64,000 bases of DNA from Rhodococcus coprophilus NBRC 100603 (lineage in GTDB: Bacteria; Actinomycetota; Actinomycetes; Mycobacteriales; Mycobacteriaceae): positions 215,967 to 279,966 of the forward strand of contig NZ_BDAM01000008.1 of NCBI RefSeq assembly GCF_001895045.1. Reading direction: 5' to 3'. The notes below the pieces were generated by a model. The model ran no database searches. It saw nothing but the letters and a program-made list of their open reading frames with translations, and was not told the DNA's origin. Numbering within the stretch: the stretch's first letter is position 1; the number at the start of each line of letters is the position of its first letter. A program made the position numbers and the translations under genes. Below are positions 7,374 to 16,788 of the stretch, piece after piece.

Positions 7374-9136
7374 CGAGCCGACTCCACTTCCTCGCCCGCG
7401 CGGATCTCCGCCCCGGGCGCCGATCCGTTGCCTGCGCCCGCCGAGGAGCTTTCACGCTCGTCTCGTCCGCCGTCGTCTCCGTCGGTCTCGTCCGGAATCG
7501 CACGTGTCACGACCACGACTTCCGGCGCCGGTCGGCTTTCGGCAGCCTCGAGGTCTTCGGCGGTGTTCACTTCGGTCCACTGCCGAGTTACCGGCTCGGG
7601 AAGCTCCCCGAGGTCCTCACGGATACCGCGCACCAGGCTGTACATCATCACGAAGCCCATCACGAAGAAGGGCAGACCGACCACGGTGATCACCTGCTGT
7701 AACGCGTCCAGACCGTCTTTGCCGGTCGCGACGAGCATGGTGGCAGCGACCAGGCCCATGAGCGCGGCCCAGAACAGACGCTGATGGATCGGGGCCTTCT
7801 CTTCTTTGCCTCCGGCCATCATGTCCAGCACCATGGCGGTGGAATCGACCGAGGTGACGAAGAAGATCACCACGAGCACGATCGCGAGTCCCGACACCAG
7901 GCCCGCGAGCGGGAAGTTGCCCAGGAACTCGAACAGCGCGCCGGGAATGTCGCCGGAGTCGACGACCCGTTCGACGAGTCCACCCTCGCCCTGAAGCTCG
8001 ATGTGGAACGCGCCCATGCCGAAGATGCTGAACCAGACGACGGAGAAGAGCACCGGCAGAGCCAGCACACCCGCGACGAATTCCCGCACGGTCCGGCCAC
8101 GGGAGATACGGGCGATGAAGATACCCACGAACGGCGACCAGGTGATGGTCCAGGCCCAGTAGAACACCGTCCAGGTGTTCTGCCAGCCGGAGTCGGCGAA
8201 CGTGTCGTTCCAGAATGCAAGACTCGGAAGAGCTTCGGCGTAGATGCCGACCGACTCGATCATCCCTTTGAGCAGGAACAGGCTCGGGCCGGTGACGAGA
8301 ACGAAGGCCAGCAACATCATCGCCATGCCGATGTTGAGGTTCGACAGCCGCTTGATGCCCTTGTCGAGTCCGAGAGCCACCGAGATGCCCGCCATGACGG
8401 TGACGACGGCGATGAGGGCGATCTGGATGATGCCGGATTCCTCGAGACCGAAGAGCTGCGCCAGGCCGGCGTTGATCTGCAACGTGCCGAGCCCGACCGA
8501 CGTCGCGACGCCGAAGATCGTGCCGACGATCGCGACCACGTCGATCGTCTTGCCGATCGGTCCGTAGATGCGCCCGCCGAGTACCGGCGCGAAGATCGAG
8601 CTGACACGGGGTGGGAGCTTGCGCTTGTAGATGAAGTAGCCGAAGCACAGGCCGGGCAGGGCGAAGATCGCCCACGTGTGGAATCCGAAGTGGTAGAGCG
8701 TGAAGCCCATCGCCTCGCGGGCGGCCGCTTCGGACTCCGGAGCTGCCTCCTGAAGCGGGGGGTTCGCGAAGTGGGAGATGGGTTCTGCAACGCCCCAGAA
8801 CATCAGGATCGAGCCGATCCCTGCCGCGAAGAGCATCGAGAACCACGCGAGCGTGGAGTGCTCGGGACGTTCCTCGTCACCACCCAGCCGGACGCGCCCG
8901 TAGTGCGTCAGCGCGATGACCACCAAGAAGATCAGGAACGTGGTGACGCCCAGGATGTAGAACCATCCGAGGTTGGTCATGATCCAACCGGAAGCGGTGC
9001 TGAACACGTCGTCGACCGTGGTGGTGAAGGCAACCGTGACCACGACGAACAGCAGAGATATCAGCGCGGAAGTGAAGAAGACACCCGGTGAGGTGCGAAG
9101 ACGCAGTGCGTCATGGGCTTTTGTCAGGATCGGCAC
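7370..9136 (-). CDS. BCCT-family betaine/carnitine/choline transporter
   Basis: The 588-residue protein has about twelve membrane helices and the BCCT signature around [21 protein letters not shown], the aromatic-box segment that binds quaternary amines. Members import glycine betaine, choline, ectoine or carnitine by Na+ or H+ symport, mainly for osmoprotection. A long acidic C-terminal tail (about 500-588), rich in Glu, Asp, Ser and Gly, may sense osmolality. Start is GTG at 9136. It is convergent with the nitrobindin-like gene and transcribed alone. The substrate cannot be told from sequence. Confidence 0.93.
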   Translation of the reverse strand: MPILTKAHDALRLRTSPGVFFTSALISLLFVVVTVAFTTTVDDVFSTASGWIMTNLGWFYILGVTTFLIFLVVIALTHYGRVRLGGDEERPEHSTLAWFSMLFAAGIGSILMFWGVAEPISHFANPPLQEAAPESEAAAREAMGFTLYHFGFHTWAIFALPGLCFGYFIYKRKLPPRVSSIFAPVLGGRIYGPIGKTIDVVAIVGTIFGVATSVGLGTLQINAGLAQLFGLEESGIIQIALIAVVTVMAGISVALGLDKGIKRLSNLNIGMAMMLLAFVLVTGPSLFLLKGMIESVGIYAEALPSLAFWNDTFADSGWQNTWTVFYWAWTITWSPFVGIFIARISRGRTVREFVAGVLALPVLFSVVWFSIFGMGAFHIELQGEGGLVERVVDSGDIPGALFEFLGNFPLAGLVSGLAIVLVVIFFVTSVDSTAMVLDMMAGGKEEKAPIHQRLFWAALMGLVAATMLVATGKDGLDALQQVITVVGLPFFVMGFVMMYSLVRGIREDLGELPEPVTRQWTEVNTAEDLEAAESRPAPEVVVVTRAIPDETDGDDGGRDERESSSAGAGNGSAPGAEIRAGEEVESAR

Positions 9137-9258
9137 GTCAGGGGTTACCCCCGATTAGTCCGAATCTACACATGCGACGCTCGTCACCACCGCGACTGCG
9201 CCCCGGCGTCACCTGCGATGCGGGGAACTCAGCGGCACGCGGGCTCGCACCGACCCGG

Positions 9259-12200
9259 TCACGCCGCCATCGTCGGTGCGATCGCCTCCATCTGTTCGAG
9301 CACCAACTTGATTGCCCCGGTCTGCTTGTCCGGCGGGTACTTGTAACGCGTCAGCAGTCGCTTCACCTGTGACCGCAACTTCGCTTTGACGTCCTCGCGC
9401 ACCTTCCAGTCGGTCTTGACGTCACGCCGCATGACGCCGACGAGTTCGCGCGCGATCTGGGCGAGAGTGTCCTCCCCCATCCCGTCCAGTGCCGATTCGT
9501 TCTGAGAGACAGCGTCGTAGAAGGACAATTCGTGATCGCCGAGAGGAGGATCGAAGCGTTGCCCACGCTGCGACTCGGCCTGCACTTCTTTGGCAACCTC
9601 GACGAGCGCTGCGATCACCTCGGCCGAAGTGAGTTGACTGTTGGTGTACTTGATCATCAGTTCCTGCAGTTTCTGTGAGAACGCCCGCTGACGAACCAGG
9701 TTGTGGCGTGCCACCTTGCGGGATTCCTCAGAGACCAGTTTACGCAGCGCCTCGATCGCCAGGACGGGGTTCTTCGCCTGCACGGCGCGATCGAGGAAGT
9801 CGGCATTGAGATCGGCGAGCGACGGCTTCGGCATACCTGCCGCGTCGTAGATGTCCAGTACCTCACCGGATTCCACCGATGCAGCCATGAGTGCGCGGAG
9901 AGCACGCTTGACATCCTCGGGCACCGCGGCGCCACTCGCCTGCCTGTCTGCGGCGTCGAACTTGGCCATGTACACGCGCACTTCTTCGAAGAAGCGCGCA
10001 TCGGCCGCAAGTGGGCGGACCTCCTCGTGTGTACCGCAGATGGCCCACACGCGCGACAACTGTGACGCGTTCTCCCGGTATCGGGTTGCGAGCGTCTTCT
10101 GCCCTTCGCCGACCTTGTTCTCGGGGTTCTTCGGATCGCGAAGGTAGGCAACGGTTGCCAGCACCGCGTCCAGCCATCCGCGTGGCCCCGGTGCCCGGCG
10201 GCGTTCGCGCCAGTCGAAACCGTGAAGCATGTTGCCCAGGACCGTCATGAGGTTCTTGACAGCGTCCACCGCTTCTTCGACAGGCCGGCCGAGAGGTTTG
10301 GTGGTGCGGTCCGACGCGGTGTACTCGGCCAGTGCATCCGCAAGATTGTCGGCGACCGGCGCGTAGGCGACGAGCAGACCGTCACTCTTGCCGCGGAAGG
10401 TGCGATTGACGCGGGCAAGCGTCTGCATCAGCAACGCACCTTTGAGTGGACGGTCGAGATACAGCGTGTGAAGCGGGGGTGCGTCGAAACCGGTGAGCAT
10501 CATGTCCTTGACGATCACCAGTTCGAGTTCGTCGTCGATGTCCTTGAGCCGCTTCTTGATTGCTGCGTTCTCGGAGTCGCGTCGCACATGATTGCTGACC
10601 GGCGGCCGGTCACTGGCGTCACCGGAATACACCACCTTGATGCGGCCGGCGGAAAGATCGTCGGAATGCCAGTCGGGGCGAAGCTTGGTGATCTCGCCGT
10701 AGAGATTGGCGCAGATCTCCCGTGTCGCGCAGACGATCATCGCTTTTCCGGGTGCAGTCGGGTTCTCCTCCGACCCCACGAACTTCGCCATCTGGGAGCG
10801 GCGATTCTCCCAGTGCGCGACGAGATCCTCCGCGAGCATCTGCAGCCTGGCCGGCGTGCCGTACACGGCGTTGATGACCGCCACGGACTTTTCGATGCGG
10901 GTGCGTTCGGTGTCGTCGAGACCGGCCGTGAGTTCGTCGGCCGACGCGTCGATCTGCTCCTCGGTGATCTCTCCCGCGAACGCCACCTTCACGAGACGGC
11001 TCTCGAAATGGACGGGCACGGTCGCTCCGTCGTCCACGGCGCGGGTGAGGTCGTAGATGTCGATGTAGTCACCGAACACGGCTCGCGTGTTGCGGTCCTC
11101 GAACGAGATCGGTGTTCCGGTGAAGGCGATGAGGGTGGCGTGCGGAAGCGCGTCGCGCAGGTGGCGCGCGTATCCGTCGAGATCGTCGTAGTGGCTGCGG
11201 TGCGCTTCGTCGACGACCACGATGATGTTGCGTCGTGCGGACAACTCGGGGTGGCTGAGCCCCGCTTCGCGTTCGTCGCGACTCTTCCCGAACTTCTGGA
11301 GGGTCGTGAAGTAGATGCCACCGGTGGTACGTCCGGAGAGTTCCTGGCGGAGTTCTTCTCGTCGGCGAATCTGTTTGGGCTGCTCGGGAAGCAGCTGCGA
11401 GCGGGCGAAGGTTTCGTAGAGTTGGCCGTCGAGTTCGTTGCGGTCCGTGATCACAACGATTGTCGGATTGGCGAGCGCTGGATGGCGGATCACCTGATTC
11501 GCATAGAGCTCCATCTCCATCGACTTTCCGGAGCCCTGCGTATGCCACACGACCCCGGCCTTGCCTCCGGAGCCCACGGCGACCACCGTGGATCCCACCG
11601 CTTTGGCAACGGCGAAGTACTGGTGCGGTTTGGCAATTCGCTTGACGAGGCCGTTCTCGCTCTCGTCGAACGCGGTGTAGTTGCGGAGAAGTTGCAGAAA
11701 CCGCTCCTGGTTGAACAACCCGTACAGTGCGGTGTCGAGGGGATGGTGCTCGCCGCTGGGTTCGACGGGAGCACCGTCGTCGTCGACGTTCCATGGTGAG
11801 AAATGCTCGAAGGGCGTGAACGGGGTGCCGTAGGACGCGGTGATCCCGTCCGACACCAACGCCATCACTGCGTATCGGAAGGCCAGAGGAAATTCGCGCA
11901 GGTAGGTCTGGAGCTGGGCATGGGCGTCGGTGAGGCTCGCGTACTGGCTGCCTGCGTTCTTCAGTTCCACGACGGCGACCGGCATACCGTTCATGTACAA
12001 CACGAGATCGAAGCGACGCTCGTAGTCGCTGCGGATCACGGTGACCTGGTTGGCGACGAACCAGTCGTTGTCGTCGGGCTCGACGGAAACGAGCCGGATG
12101 GTGGGGGTGACCTCGACGCCCGCGTCGTCGGTGTAGGAGATCTTGCGTAAACCTTCGGTCAGGTACTCGTGGACGGTCCGGTTCTCCGCGATGGCGTCGG

Positions 12201-12459
12201 TCGACCCGGCAGTCGCCACGAGTGCGACCGCATCGTCGACAGCGCCGGCAGGCAGTTTCGGATTCAGATTCACGATGGCCGCGCGCAAGCGTGAAGGGAT
12301 GAGGAGATCGTCCCACGACGTGCGCTCACCCGAGCCGGGTGCGATCTCCGCACCGGGGATGTATCGCCATCCGAGCTCGCCCAACGTATCGAGGGCCATC
12401 TGCTCCCACGCCGATTCGGTGAGGCGGCCGGGGAATTCCAAAACGTCTGCCATGCACAC
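9259..12459 (-). CDS. hsdR: Type I restriction enzyme, restriction/translocase subunit HsdR
   Basis: This is the 1066-residue motor and nuclease subunit of a type I restriction system. The N-terminal nuclease shows the PD-(D/E)xK pattern with Asp 151 in RFDLVLYMNG and ELK at 165-167. SF2 helicase motifs follow: Walker A HTQGSGKS (about 306-313), DEAH in VVDEAHRSHYDDL, TGTPI, and motif VI LARVNRTFRG. A helical C-terminal region contacts the methylase core. GTG at 12459 and ATG at 12453 are both possible starts. Unusually, it lies more than 5 kb from hsdS, with unrelated genes between them. The promoter contains the CGATAAC palindrome also found at the other end of the island. Confidence 0.96.
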   Translation of the reverse strand: MCMADVLEFPGRLTESAWEQMALDTLGELGWRYIPGAEIAPGSGERTSWDDLLIPSRLRAAIVNLNPKLPAGAVDDAVALVATAGSTDAIAENRTVHEYLTEGLRKISYTDDAGVEVTPTIRLVSVEPDDNDWFVANQVTVIRSDYERRFDLVLYMNGMPVAVVELKNAGSQYASLTDAHAQLQTYLREFPLAFRYAVMALVSDGITASYGTPFTPFEHFSPWNVDDDGAPVEPSGEHHPLDTALYGLFNQERFLQLLRNYTAFDESENGLVKRIAKPHQYFAVAKAVGSTVVAVGSGGKAGVVWHTQGSGKSMEMELYANQVIRHPALANPTIVVITDRNELDGQLYETFARSQLLPEQPKQIRRREELRQELSGRTTGGIYFTTLQKFGKSRDEREAGLSHPELSARRNIIVVVDEAHRSHYDDLDGYARHLRDALPHATLIAFTGTPISFEDRNTRAVFGDYIDIYDLTRAVDDGATVPVHFESRLVKVAFAGEITEEQIDASADELTAGLDDTERTRIEKSVAVINAVYGTPARLQMLAEDLVAHWENRRSQMAKFVGSEENPTAPGKAMIVCATREICANLYGEITKLRPDWHSDDLSAGRIKVVYSGDASDRPPVSNHVRRDSENAAIKKRLKDIDDELELVIVKDMMLTGFDAPPLHTLYLDRPLKGALLMQTLARVNRTFRGKSDGLLVAYAPVADNLADALAEYTASDRTTKPLGRPVEEAVDAVKNLMTVLGNMLHGFDWRERRRAPGPRGWLDAVLATVAYLRDPKNPENKVGEGQKTLATRYRENASQLSRVWAICGTHEEVRPLAADARFFEEVRVYMAKFDAADRQASGAAVPEDVKRALRALMAASVESGEVLDIYDAAGMPKPSLADLNADFLDRAVQAKNPVLAIEALRKLVSEESRKVARHNLVRQRAFSQKLQELMIKYTNSQLTSAEVIAALVEVAKEVQAESQRGQRFDPPLGDHELSFYDAVSQNESALDGMGEDTLAQIARELVGVMRRDVKTDWKVREDVKAKLRSQVKRLLTRYKYPPDKQTGAIKLVLEQMEAIAPTMAA

Positions 12460-12497
12460 AACTTAGAAGCTCCGGTGAGCGGGAGCGAGAGCATTTT

Positions 12498-12515
12498 CGA
12501 TAACAGGGGTTATCG
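12498..12515. promoter_or_regulatory. Shared island operator, copy 1: CGATAAC-N4-GTTATCG
   Basis: A perfect 7-bp inverted repeat with a 4-bp centre lies between hsdR (minus, start 39 bp away) and the plus-strand gene at 12588. A near-identical palindrome is at 22828-22845. In both places the motif GGTCCnGCGCACGAT (here 12540-12554) begins exactly 42 bp after the palindrome start and 46-48 bp before a plus-strand start codon. This points to one regulator controlling both divergent promoters. Confidence 0.7.
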
Positions 12516-12587
12516 ACGAAGAAATGGTGACTGATACCCGGTCCGGCGCACGATTCGAGCGTTCCGATTACCGAGCAGGAGATCGCC

Positions 12588-13082
12588 GTGACCCTTCAGT
12601 TCCTCCCCGCGACCAGCACATCCGGCCGTCGCACCGACGACCACGGCCACGGCACCCGTTTCTGGCCGGGATTCTCGGTGGGCGTGTGCGCCGCGACGGT
12701 GACCGGGGCGCTCATCGCGACCGGTTCCCTCGTGGCAGATCGCGTAGCGAGCGTTCCCCTGTTCGAGATCGGAGGCACCGTCACCCTCGTCGACGGCTCC
12801 ACCCACAGCGACACACCGGGATTCGAATGCGAAGGCGACCGCGGGTACGACGACATCTCGCCCGCCGCCGCCGTTCGTGTGACCGCGGAAACCGGAAAGT
12901 TGCTTGCGGAAGGGTCGCTCACCCGCAGTGTGCGCGAAGGCGACTTCTGCACATTCTTCTTCACCGTCCCCGACGTGCCGCGCGGCGCGACGTTCTACGA
13001 CGTGGAGATCTCCTATCGCGGATCGATCTCGTTCGACGAGAACGAGGCCCGATCGGGAGTGCACCTCACTCTCGGCCGTTGA
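12588..13082 (+). CDS. Hypothetical membrane-anchored or exported protein
   Basis: I do not recognise this 164-residue protein. A hydrophobic segment spans about residues 28-50, after a His/Arg-rich N-terminal stretch, and predicts a membrane anchor or signal. The rest looks like an extracytoplasmic beta-rich domain with three cysteines (in FECEGD and DFCTFFF, plus one in the helix), of which two could form a disulfide. GTG at 12588 has AGGAG about 8 bases upstream. It is the first gene after the shared palindrome and the conserved GGTCC motif, followed 38 bp later by a DUF4352 protein, so the two are probably co-transcribed. Confidence 0.65.
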   Translation: MTLQFLPATSTSGRRTDDHGHGTRFWPGFSVGVCAATVTGALIATGSLVADRVASVPLFEIGGTVTLVDGSTHSDTPGFECEGDRGYDDISPAAAVRVTAETGKLLAEGSLTRSVREGDFCTFFFTVPDVPRGATFYDVEISYRGSISFDENEARSGVHLTLGR

Positions 13083-13120
13083 TCCGCATTCCCCGCCTCA
13101 CCTACGAAACGAGACCTGTC

Positions 13121-13822
13121 ATGACCATGCCCAACCATCCCGACCCGCAGATTCAGCAGCCGGCCCCGCAGTACCCGATGCAGCCGGCCGGCGGGTTCGC
13201 GCCTCCCGAGCCGAAGAAGCGCAAGAAGTGGCCGTGGATCGTCGGCGCGTTCGTTGCACTGTTCGTCGTCACCTCCGTGGCGGGCGGTGGCAACGAGGAC
13301 GAGCCGACCGCAACGGCGTCGCGCGGTGCGGATTCGGGCAACGCCGCGCCCCTGGCCGAGTCGCCTGCCGCCGATTCGGGCAACGCCGCGCCTCCGGTCG
13401 AACCGCCTGCCGCCGAGGAATCCTCGGCAACGATGAACATGCCGGTTCGCGACGGGAAGTTCGAATTCGTCGTGACCGGTGTCGAGGCCGGGCTGACGTC
13501 GCTCGGCGACAATCCGTTCCTCGCGGAGGACGCACAGGGTCAGTTCGTGATCGTCACGATGACGGTCAGCAACATCGCCGATGAGCCGAAGGGGCTGAGC
13601 CCGAGCAATCAGAAACTGATCGACGCGCAGGGCCGAAGCTTCAGCCCGGATACGGCTGCGGCACTGAACCTCGACTCGGATGTGACGTTCTGGGACGAGA
13701 TAAATCCCGGTAACACCGTCACGATGCCGCTCGTGTTCGACATGCCCGTGGACGCCGTTCCCTCGGCGATCGAACTGCACGACTCCATGTTCTCCGGCGG
13801 CGTCACCGTCTCACTGCGCTAG
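13121..13822 (+). CDS. DUF4352-domain membrane-anchored protein
   Basis: The 233-residue protein begins with a Pro/Gln-rich cytoplasmic tail, then a basic KKRKKW patch and one membrane helix (about 38-52). A linker holds two copies of a 14-residue repeat beginning ADSGNAAP, and a C-terminal DUF4352 immunoglobulin-like domain (about 105-233) follows. It would be displayed outside the membrane. DUF4352 is common in exported actinobacterial proteins; its function is unknown. Start ATG at 13121; an upstream in-frame extension runs through the previous gene and is not likely. A terminator follows. Confidence 0.78.
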   Translation: MTMPNHPDPQIQQPAPQYPMQPAGGFAPPEPKKRKKWPWIVGAFVALFVVTSVAGGGNEDEPTATASRGADSGNAAPLAESPAADSGNAAPPVEPPAAEESSATMNMPVRDGKFEFVVTGVEAGLTSLGDNPFLAEDAQGQFVIVTMTVSNIADEPKGLSPSNQKLIDAQGRSFSPDTAAALNLDSDVTFWDEINPGNTVTMPLVFDMPVDAVPSAIELHDSMFSGGVTVSLR

Positions 13823-13837
13823 TTCCACCCCGAACCG

Positions 13838-13876
13838 CTGGTGCGCCCGACGAGGGGCCGGGCGCACCAGCCTTTT
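13838..13876 (+). terminator. Terminator after the DUF4352 gene
   Basis: A perfect 12-bp stem (CTGGTGCGCCCG with CGGGCGCACCAG) with a 9-base loop is followed by CCTTTT. It sits 15 bp after the DUF4352 stop and separates it from the DUF2510 gene. Confidence 0.8.
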
Positions 13877-13901
13877 CACCCGTCCTGGAAGGACCTTTTC
13901 G

Positions 13902-14507
13902 ATGTCGAACGAGAATTCTCCGGCACCTGCCGGTTGGTATCCGAATCCTGCTGGAGGACAGCGCTACTGGGACGGCGCGTCCTGGCTTGCCCTGCCCGAT
14001 CCCGACGACGACCAGGACCCCACTCCGAAGCGGAAGATCCCCACGAAGGCGATCGTGGCCACGCTCATCGTCCTGGCGCTCGCCGCGGTAGGCGGTACGG
14101 TGACCTGGAAGGTCAACCACGACGCACAGGTCGCCGCACAGGTTGCTGCAGCGGAAGAGGCTGCCGACCTGGAAGCGGAACGCATCGCAGCGGAGAAGGC
14201 CGAACAGGAACGCCAGGATTCCGCTGAGCGCGCGTCGCGGGCGCGGAGCGTGTCGGGCATCGAATCGAGCATCGAGGAGATGGCGACCGACCACATCGCC
14301 GACGGCATGTACGAGGGTCCGGTGCTGTCCGTGACCTGCTCACCGGTCAACGGCGGTTCCACCGACAACCTGAACGAAACCACCACTGTATTCGAATGTT
14401 TCGTGGGGACCGAGGACCTCGGTAACGGACGTATGCGCGGTCGCACGTACCACGCGACGATGAACTGGACCAGCGGCGAATACACGTACGGGTTCGGAGC
14501 GCCGTAA
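13902..14507 (+). CDS. DUF2510-domain membrane-anchored protein
   Basis: The 201-residue protein starts with a DUF2510 motif (PAGWYPNPAGGQRYWDG, about 9-25). A Lys/Arg stretch, a membrane helix (about 49-67), and an Ala/Glu-rich probable coiled coil (about 72-110) follow. The C-terminal domain (about 115-201) has two cysteines that could pair, resembling DUF4333-type exported modules. DUF2510 is a short Trp/Gly-rich motif at the cytoplasmic end of many actinobacterial membrane proteins; its role is unknown. GGAAGGA lies upstream of the ATG. Confidence 0.75.
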   Translation: MSNENSPAPAGWYPNPAGGQRYWDGASWLALPDPDDDQDPTPKRKIPTKAIVATLIVLALAAVGGTVTWKVNHDAQVAAQVAAAEEAADLEAERIAAEKAEQERQDSAERASRARSVSGIESSIEEMATDHIADGMYEGPVLSVTCSPVNGGSTDNLNETTTVFECFVGTEDLGNGRMRGRTYHATMNWTSGEYTYGFGAP

Positions 14508-15235
14508 CCCTCCCGCCGAGCACAACTAGAACGTTCGTTCGAGTTGACGGTATCCGGCACTCATGGGAATATCCCTCCACCGACCTTGAAAATAGGTCGA
14601 CCCCGGCAGGTGCTACCAACACCGAACCGGGGTCTGGGCACACGACAGAAAGAGCTGTCATGCACCGTAGGGTGGATTCTATCCACACGCCCCATAGAGG
14701 CGTACACCAGCAACAGGCCCCGAGCGCGTTCTCCTGCGCCGGCCCTCATCTCGCCTGGCCACCAGGTTCGTCAGCGACGTCCTGACCTTCACGCCCCTCG
14801 ATCCTGCTCCGGCAGGCGATCGAGGGGCTCGAAGCGTTTTCCCGTCTGCATCGGTGTGAGCAAGGGCCGTTTCGGCAACCACGGCACACCGGGTAGGCGT
14901 CGTCGCTCGTCTCCCACAGTCCGACGTCAGCGCATCGACGCTGCGGACCCGGGTGCCATTCCCGCGGTCCGAAACCGACTGGGCGCCAGTATCCCTCGTC
15001 TCCACAGCTGGTGGTGGAGCACCCGATCGTGAGGGTCGACACGAACGACCGGGTCCAGTACACGCCACACGTCGTTTCCGACGTGGGGCCAGAAGTGCTG
15101 GCCGAGACGGTCTATCGGGGTATGGCGACCGGGCAGCGTTGGGGAAGGGGCCGAAGGCAAGCTCAGGGACCCGTAGGGTCTCCATACGGTCGAGGGCAGC
15201 CGCCCGCAGGGCGCCCTACTTCTGACGTAGGCATC
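14508..15235. other. About 730 bp without a recognisable gene; contains a hairpin at 14794-14827
   Basis: Frames here are short or of biased composition and gave no recognisable domain on either strand. One clear structure is a hairpin (14794-14827): a 10-bp outer stem CCCCTCGATC/GATCGAGGGG with an inner CTGC/GCAG stem and TCCG loop, without a T-tract. The stretch lies in the cargo part of the island and probably holds gene remnants. Confidence 0.5.
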
Positions 15236-16030
15236 TCAGCGACAGCCTGCGAACTCGACTTCCTTGACGACCGACAGCAAAGCCTCACCCTCGCCGACCA
15301 CCGCGCCCGCAGAAGGTTGCTGTCCGACGACGATCCAGTTGCGGTCCTGCACCTGCATCCGGCCTTCACCCGTCGCATCGACACTTCTCGAATAGAACAC
15401 GCCCGCAGCCTGAATCGTGTCCTGCGCTGTTTGAAGATCCATGCACTCCACATCCGGCATGACGGCGCTGGTGCCCGCGGCCGCTGCGTTCGCCGTTGTT
15501 GTCGATACTGCCGCGGGCGCGGACGTCACGACCGGAACTGTGGCGGCAGCACTCGTCGCCGACGGGGCCGGAGTGGTCGAGCCCGGCGTAACTCGCGCGG
15601 AGGTCTGCGGCGTCGTCGTCGCGTCGTTCCCGGACGGCGCGTCGAGCCCATCCGAGATGTCGCCGATGATCCCGATGAGCACGAACGCCGCTGCGACCAA
15701 CGCGGCGATCAAGACTCCACGTCGCATTTTCGGAGGTGGCGACGGCTCCGGCGGGGGTGCGAACGCGGCCGACCGGTCGCCGGCAAGGAACGCCTGATGG
15801 CCCGCTTCGGCACGTGCCGCGAGCGCAGCGCGATCTGCCTCGACGCGTGCATGCCGGTCGCGCAAGGGTTTACCGATGGCCAAGTAACCGAGCCCGACGA
15901 AGAACAGCAGCTGGATGAGCGACTCGGCGACGTTACCGTGGATGATCTCGACGATCGCGAGCCACAACGTGACACCGGCGAACAGCCCCGCGAGAACCCT
16001 CAGATAGGGGACGACGGGCTTCATTTGCAT
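15236..16030 (-). CDS. Membrane protein with C-terminal PASTA-like domain
   Basis: This 264-residue protein has two N-terminal membrane helices (about 8-25 and 33-52), a charged cytoplasmic loop, a third helix (about 105-125), a long Thr/Ala/Pro/Ser-rich linker (about 135-188), and a PASTA-like module (about 190-262). The module reads MPDVECMDLQTAQDTI...WIVVGQQPSAG. PASTA domains bind muropeptides or beta-lactams in kinases and penicillin-binding proteins, so the module should lie outside the cell. There is no kinase domain. In-frame ATGs at 16030 and 16024 are both possible. It is a single gene inside the island. Confidence 0.75.
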   Translation of the reverse strand: MQMKPVVPYLRVLAGLFAGVTLWLAIVEIIHGNVAESLIQLLFFVGLGYLAIGKPLRDRHARVEADRAALAARAEAGHQAFLAGDRSAAFAPPPEPSPPPKMRRGVLIAALVAAAFVLIGIIGDISDGLDAPSGNDATTTPQTSARVTPGSTTPAPSATSAAATVPVVTSAPAAVSTTTANAAAAGTSAVMPDVECMDLQTAQDTIQAAGVFYSRSVDATGEGRMQVQDRNWIVVGQQPSAGAVVGEGEALLSVVKEVEFAGCR

Positions 16031-16181
16031 TCCTCCAACTCGTGCGCACTACGCGGTGCTAAGTGCCTGACGCCCACTAGTCGGATTCGAGCATTCGGTT
16101 GTTACACCCGGGCTCGGCAGAGCGGGGGTTGGTGTCGAACGAATCGTCGGGAGTGGTACCAGAACGCCGGGACGTCGAAGA

Positions 16182-16222
16182 AATGGTGGGTTATTGCCCG
16201 GCTACCGGGCAATAACCCACCA
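16182..16222. terminator. Perfect 19-bp palindromic terminator, copy 1
   Basis: ATGGTGGGTTATTGCCCGG and its exact complement flank a CTA loop, with A-rich sequence on one side and CTTT on the other, so it could terminate in both directions. It sits just after the hsdS remnant stop. Confidence 0.8.
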
Positions 16223-16240
16223 TCTTTGCCAAAGCACTCG

Positions 16241-16370
16241 CTACAACACGTTTTCCACGACCCTCTCCGCGTCGCGCACGCGGAGTTCGCCGGACATCAG
16301 AGGTGGGAGGAGGGTATCGCGCATCGCGACGAGGCTCATCGATTCCGAATCCACAGATTCCTGTAGCTTA
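16241..16370 (-). pseudogene. 3'-terminal remnant of hsdS
   Basis: The last 43 residues are identical to the C-terminus of the intact HsdS at 17928-19055 (LQESVDSESMSLV... to VVENVL). Homology stops abruptly at 16370, where the frame continues into unrelated sequence. There is no start signal or target-recognition domain, so no functional specificity subunit is made. The fragment belongs to the duplicated 216-bp segment. Confidence 0.85.
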
Positions 16371-16488
16371 ATGTGACCAGAGCAAACGACACATCCCGGG
16401 GGATTTGGACCTGCGTGCGAGGTCGAAATGCGTCCCACTATGGCCGCAGGGTGCGTGCCGATCATGATCGAGACTTCAAGGAGGTGCG

Positions 16489-16653
16489 ATGTCGCTACAG
16501 ACACACGCGCCGCGCGCGTGGGCGAATGCCGTGCTCGCGGACGGTGCGGCCTGCATCGTCCATGTGGAAACCAGCGGGCTGGACAGGTCTGTCGAGATAC
16601 ATCGATTTCGTCACGGGGTCGTCAATGCCCAGGGACAGTGCACCGCACAGTGA
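16489..16653 (+). pseudogene. Remnant of a DnaQ-like 3'-5' exonuclease
   Basis: A 54-codon ORF with an excellent AAGGAGG ribosome site reads ...WANAVLADGAACIVHVETSGLDRSVEI. This resembles the N-terminal Exo I motif of DEDD exonucleases (VILDTETTGLD...VEI), but the catalytic Asp is replaced by His and the frame ends soon after at TGA. It is best read as a truncated, decaying exonuclease gene stranded between the hsdS remnant and the SUKH gene. A functional micro-protein is possible but unsupported. Confidence 0.5.
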
Positions 16654-16741
16654 AGATCGACAAGATACGCCACAGATTGACGAACAATGGGCGCGGCGGC
16701 GGTGCATGTCAATATAGGGATACATCGCAGTAGTGGTCGTT

Positions 16742-16781
16742 GCGGGGTTCGACCACATGAAGCGTGGTGGTCGAACCCCGC
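16742..16781 (-). terminator. Hairpin after the SUKH gene
   Basis: A perfect 15-bp stem (GCGGGGTTCGACCAC with GTGGTCGAACCCCGC) lies 7 bp beyond the SUKH stop codon. It has no clear T-tract but is well placed to end that transcript. Confidence 0.65.
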
Positions 16782-16788
16782 TAGGCGT

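Larger units (their letters stand above)
16155..16370. repeat. 216-bp direct repeat, copy 1 (hsdS 3' end plus terminator)
   Basis: This segment matches 17843-18058 in the same orientation at 214 of 216 positions; the two differences are T/C in CACGTT(T/C)TCC and G/A in TCCGC(G/A)TCGC. It carries the last 43 codons of hsdS, the stop codon and the palindromic terminator. The unit between the two copies holds the SUKH gene, consistent with insertion or tandem duplication at the hsdS 3' end. Confidence 0.95.

Noticed and set aside
7784..9091. 435-codon plus-strand ORF opposite the BCCT transporter
   Set aside because: Composition (Asp/Glu/His/Arg-rich) is typical of reading a membrane-protein gene backwards; no start signal or domain.
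10222..11799. 525-codon plus-strand ORF opposite hsdR
   Set aside because: Antisense shadow of the well-supported hsdR coding frame.
15011..16366. 451-codon plus-strand ORF spanning the PASTA-like gene and repeat copy 1
   Set aside because: It runs antisense through the PASTA-like gene and through the terminator palindrome and hsdS remnant; no coherent domain.
16742..16781. tRNA-like sequence because of GGGTTCGA
   Set aside because: The motif is one arm of a perfect 15-bp hairpin downstream of the SUKH gene; no cloverleaf can be drawn around it.
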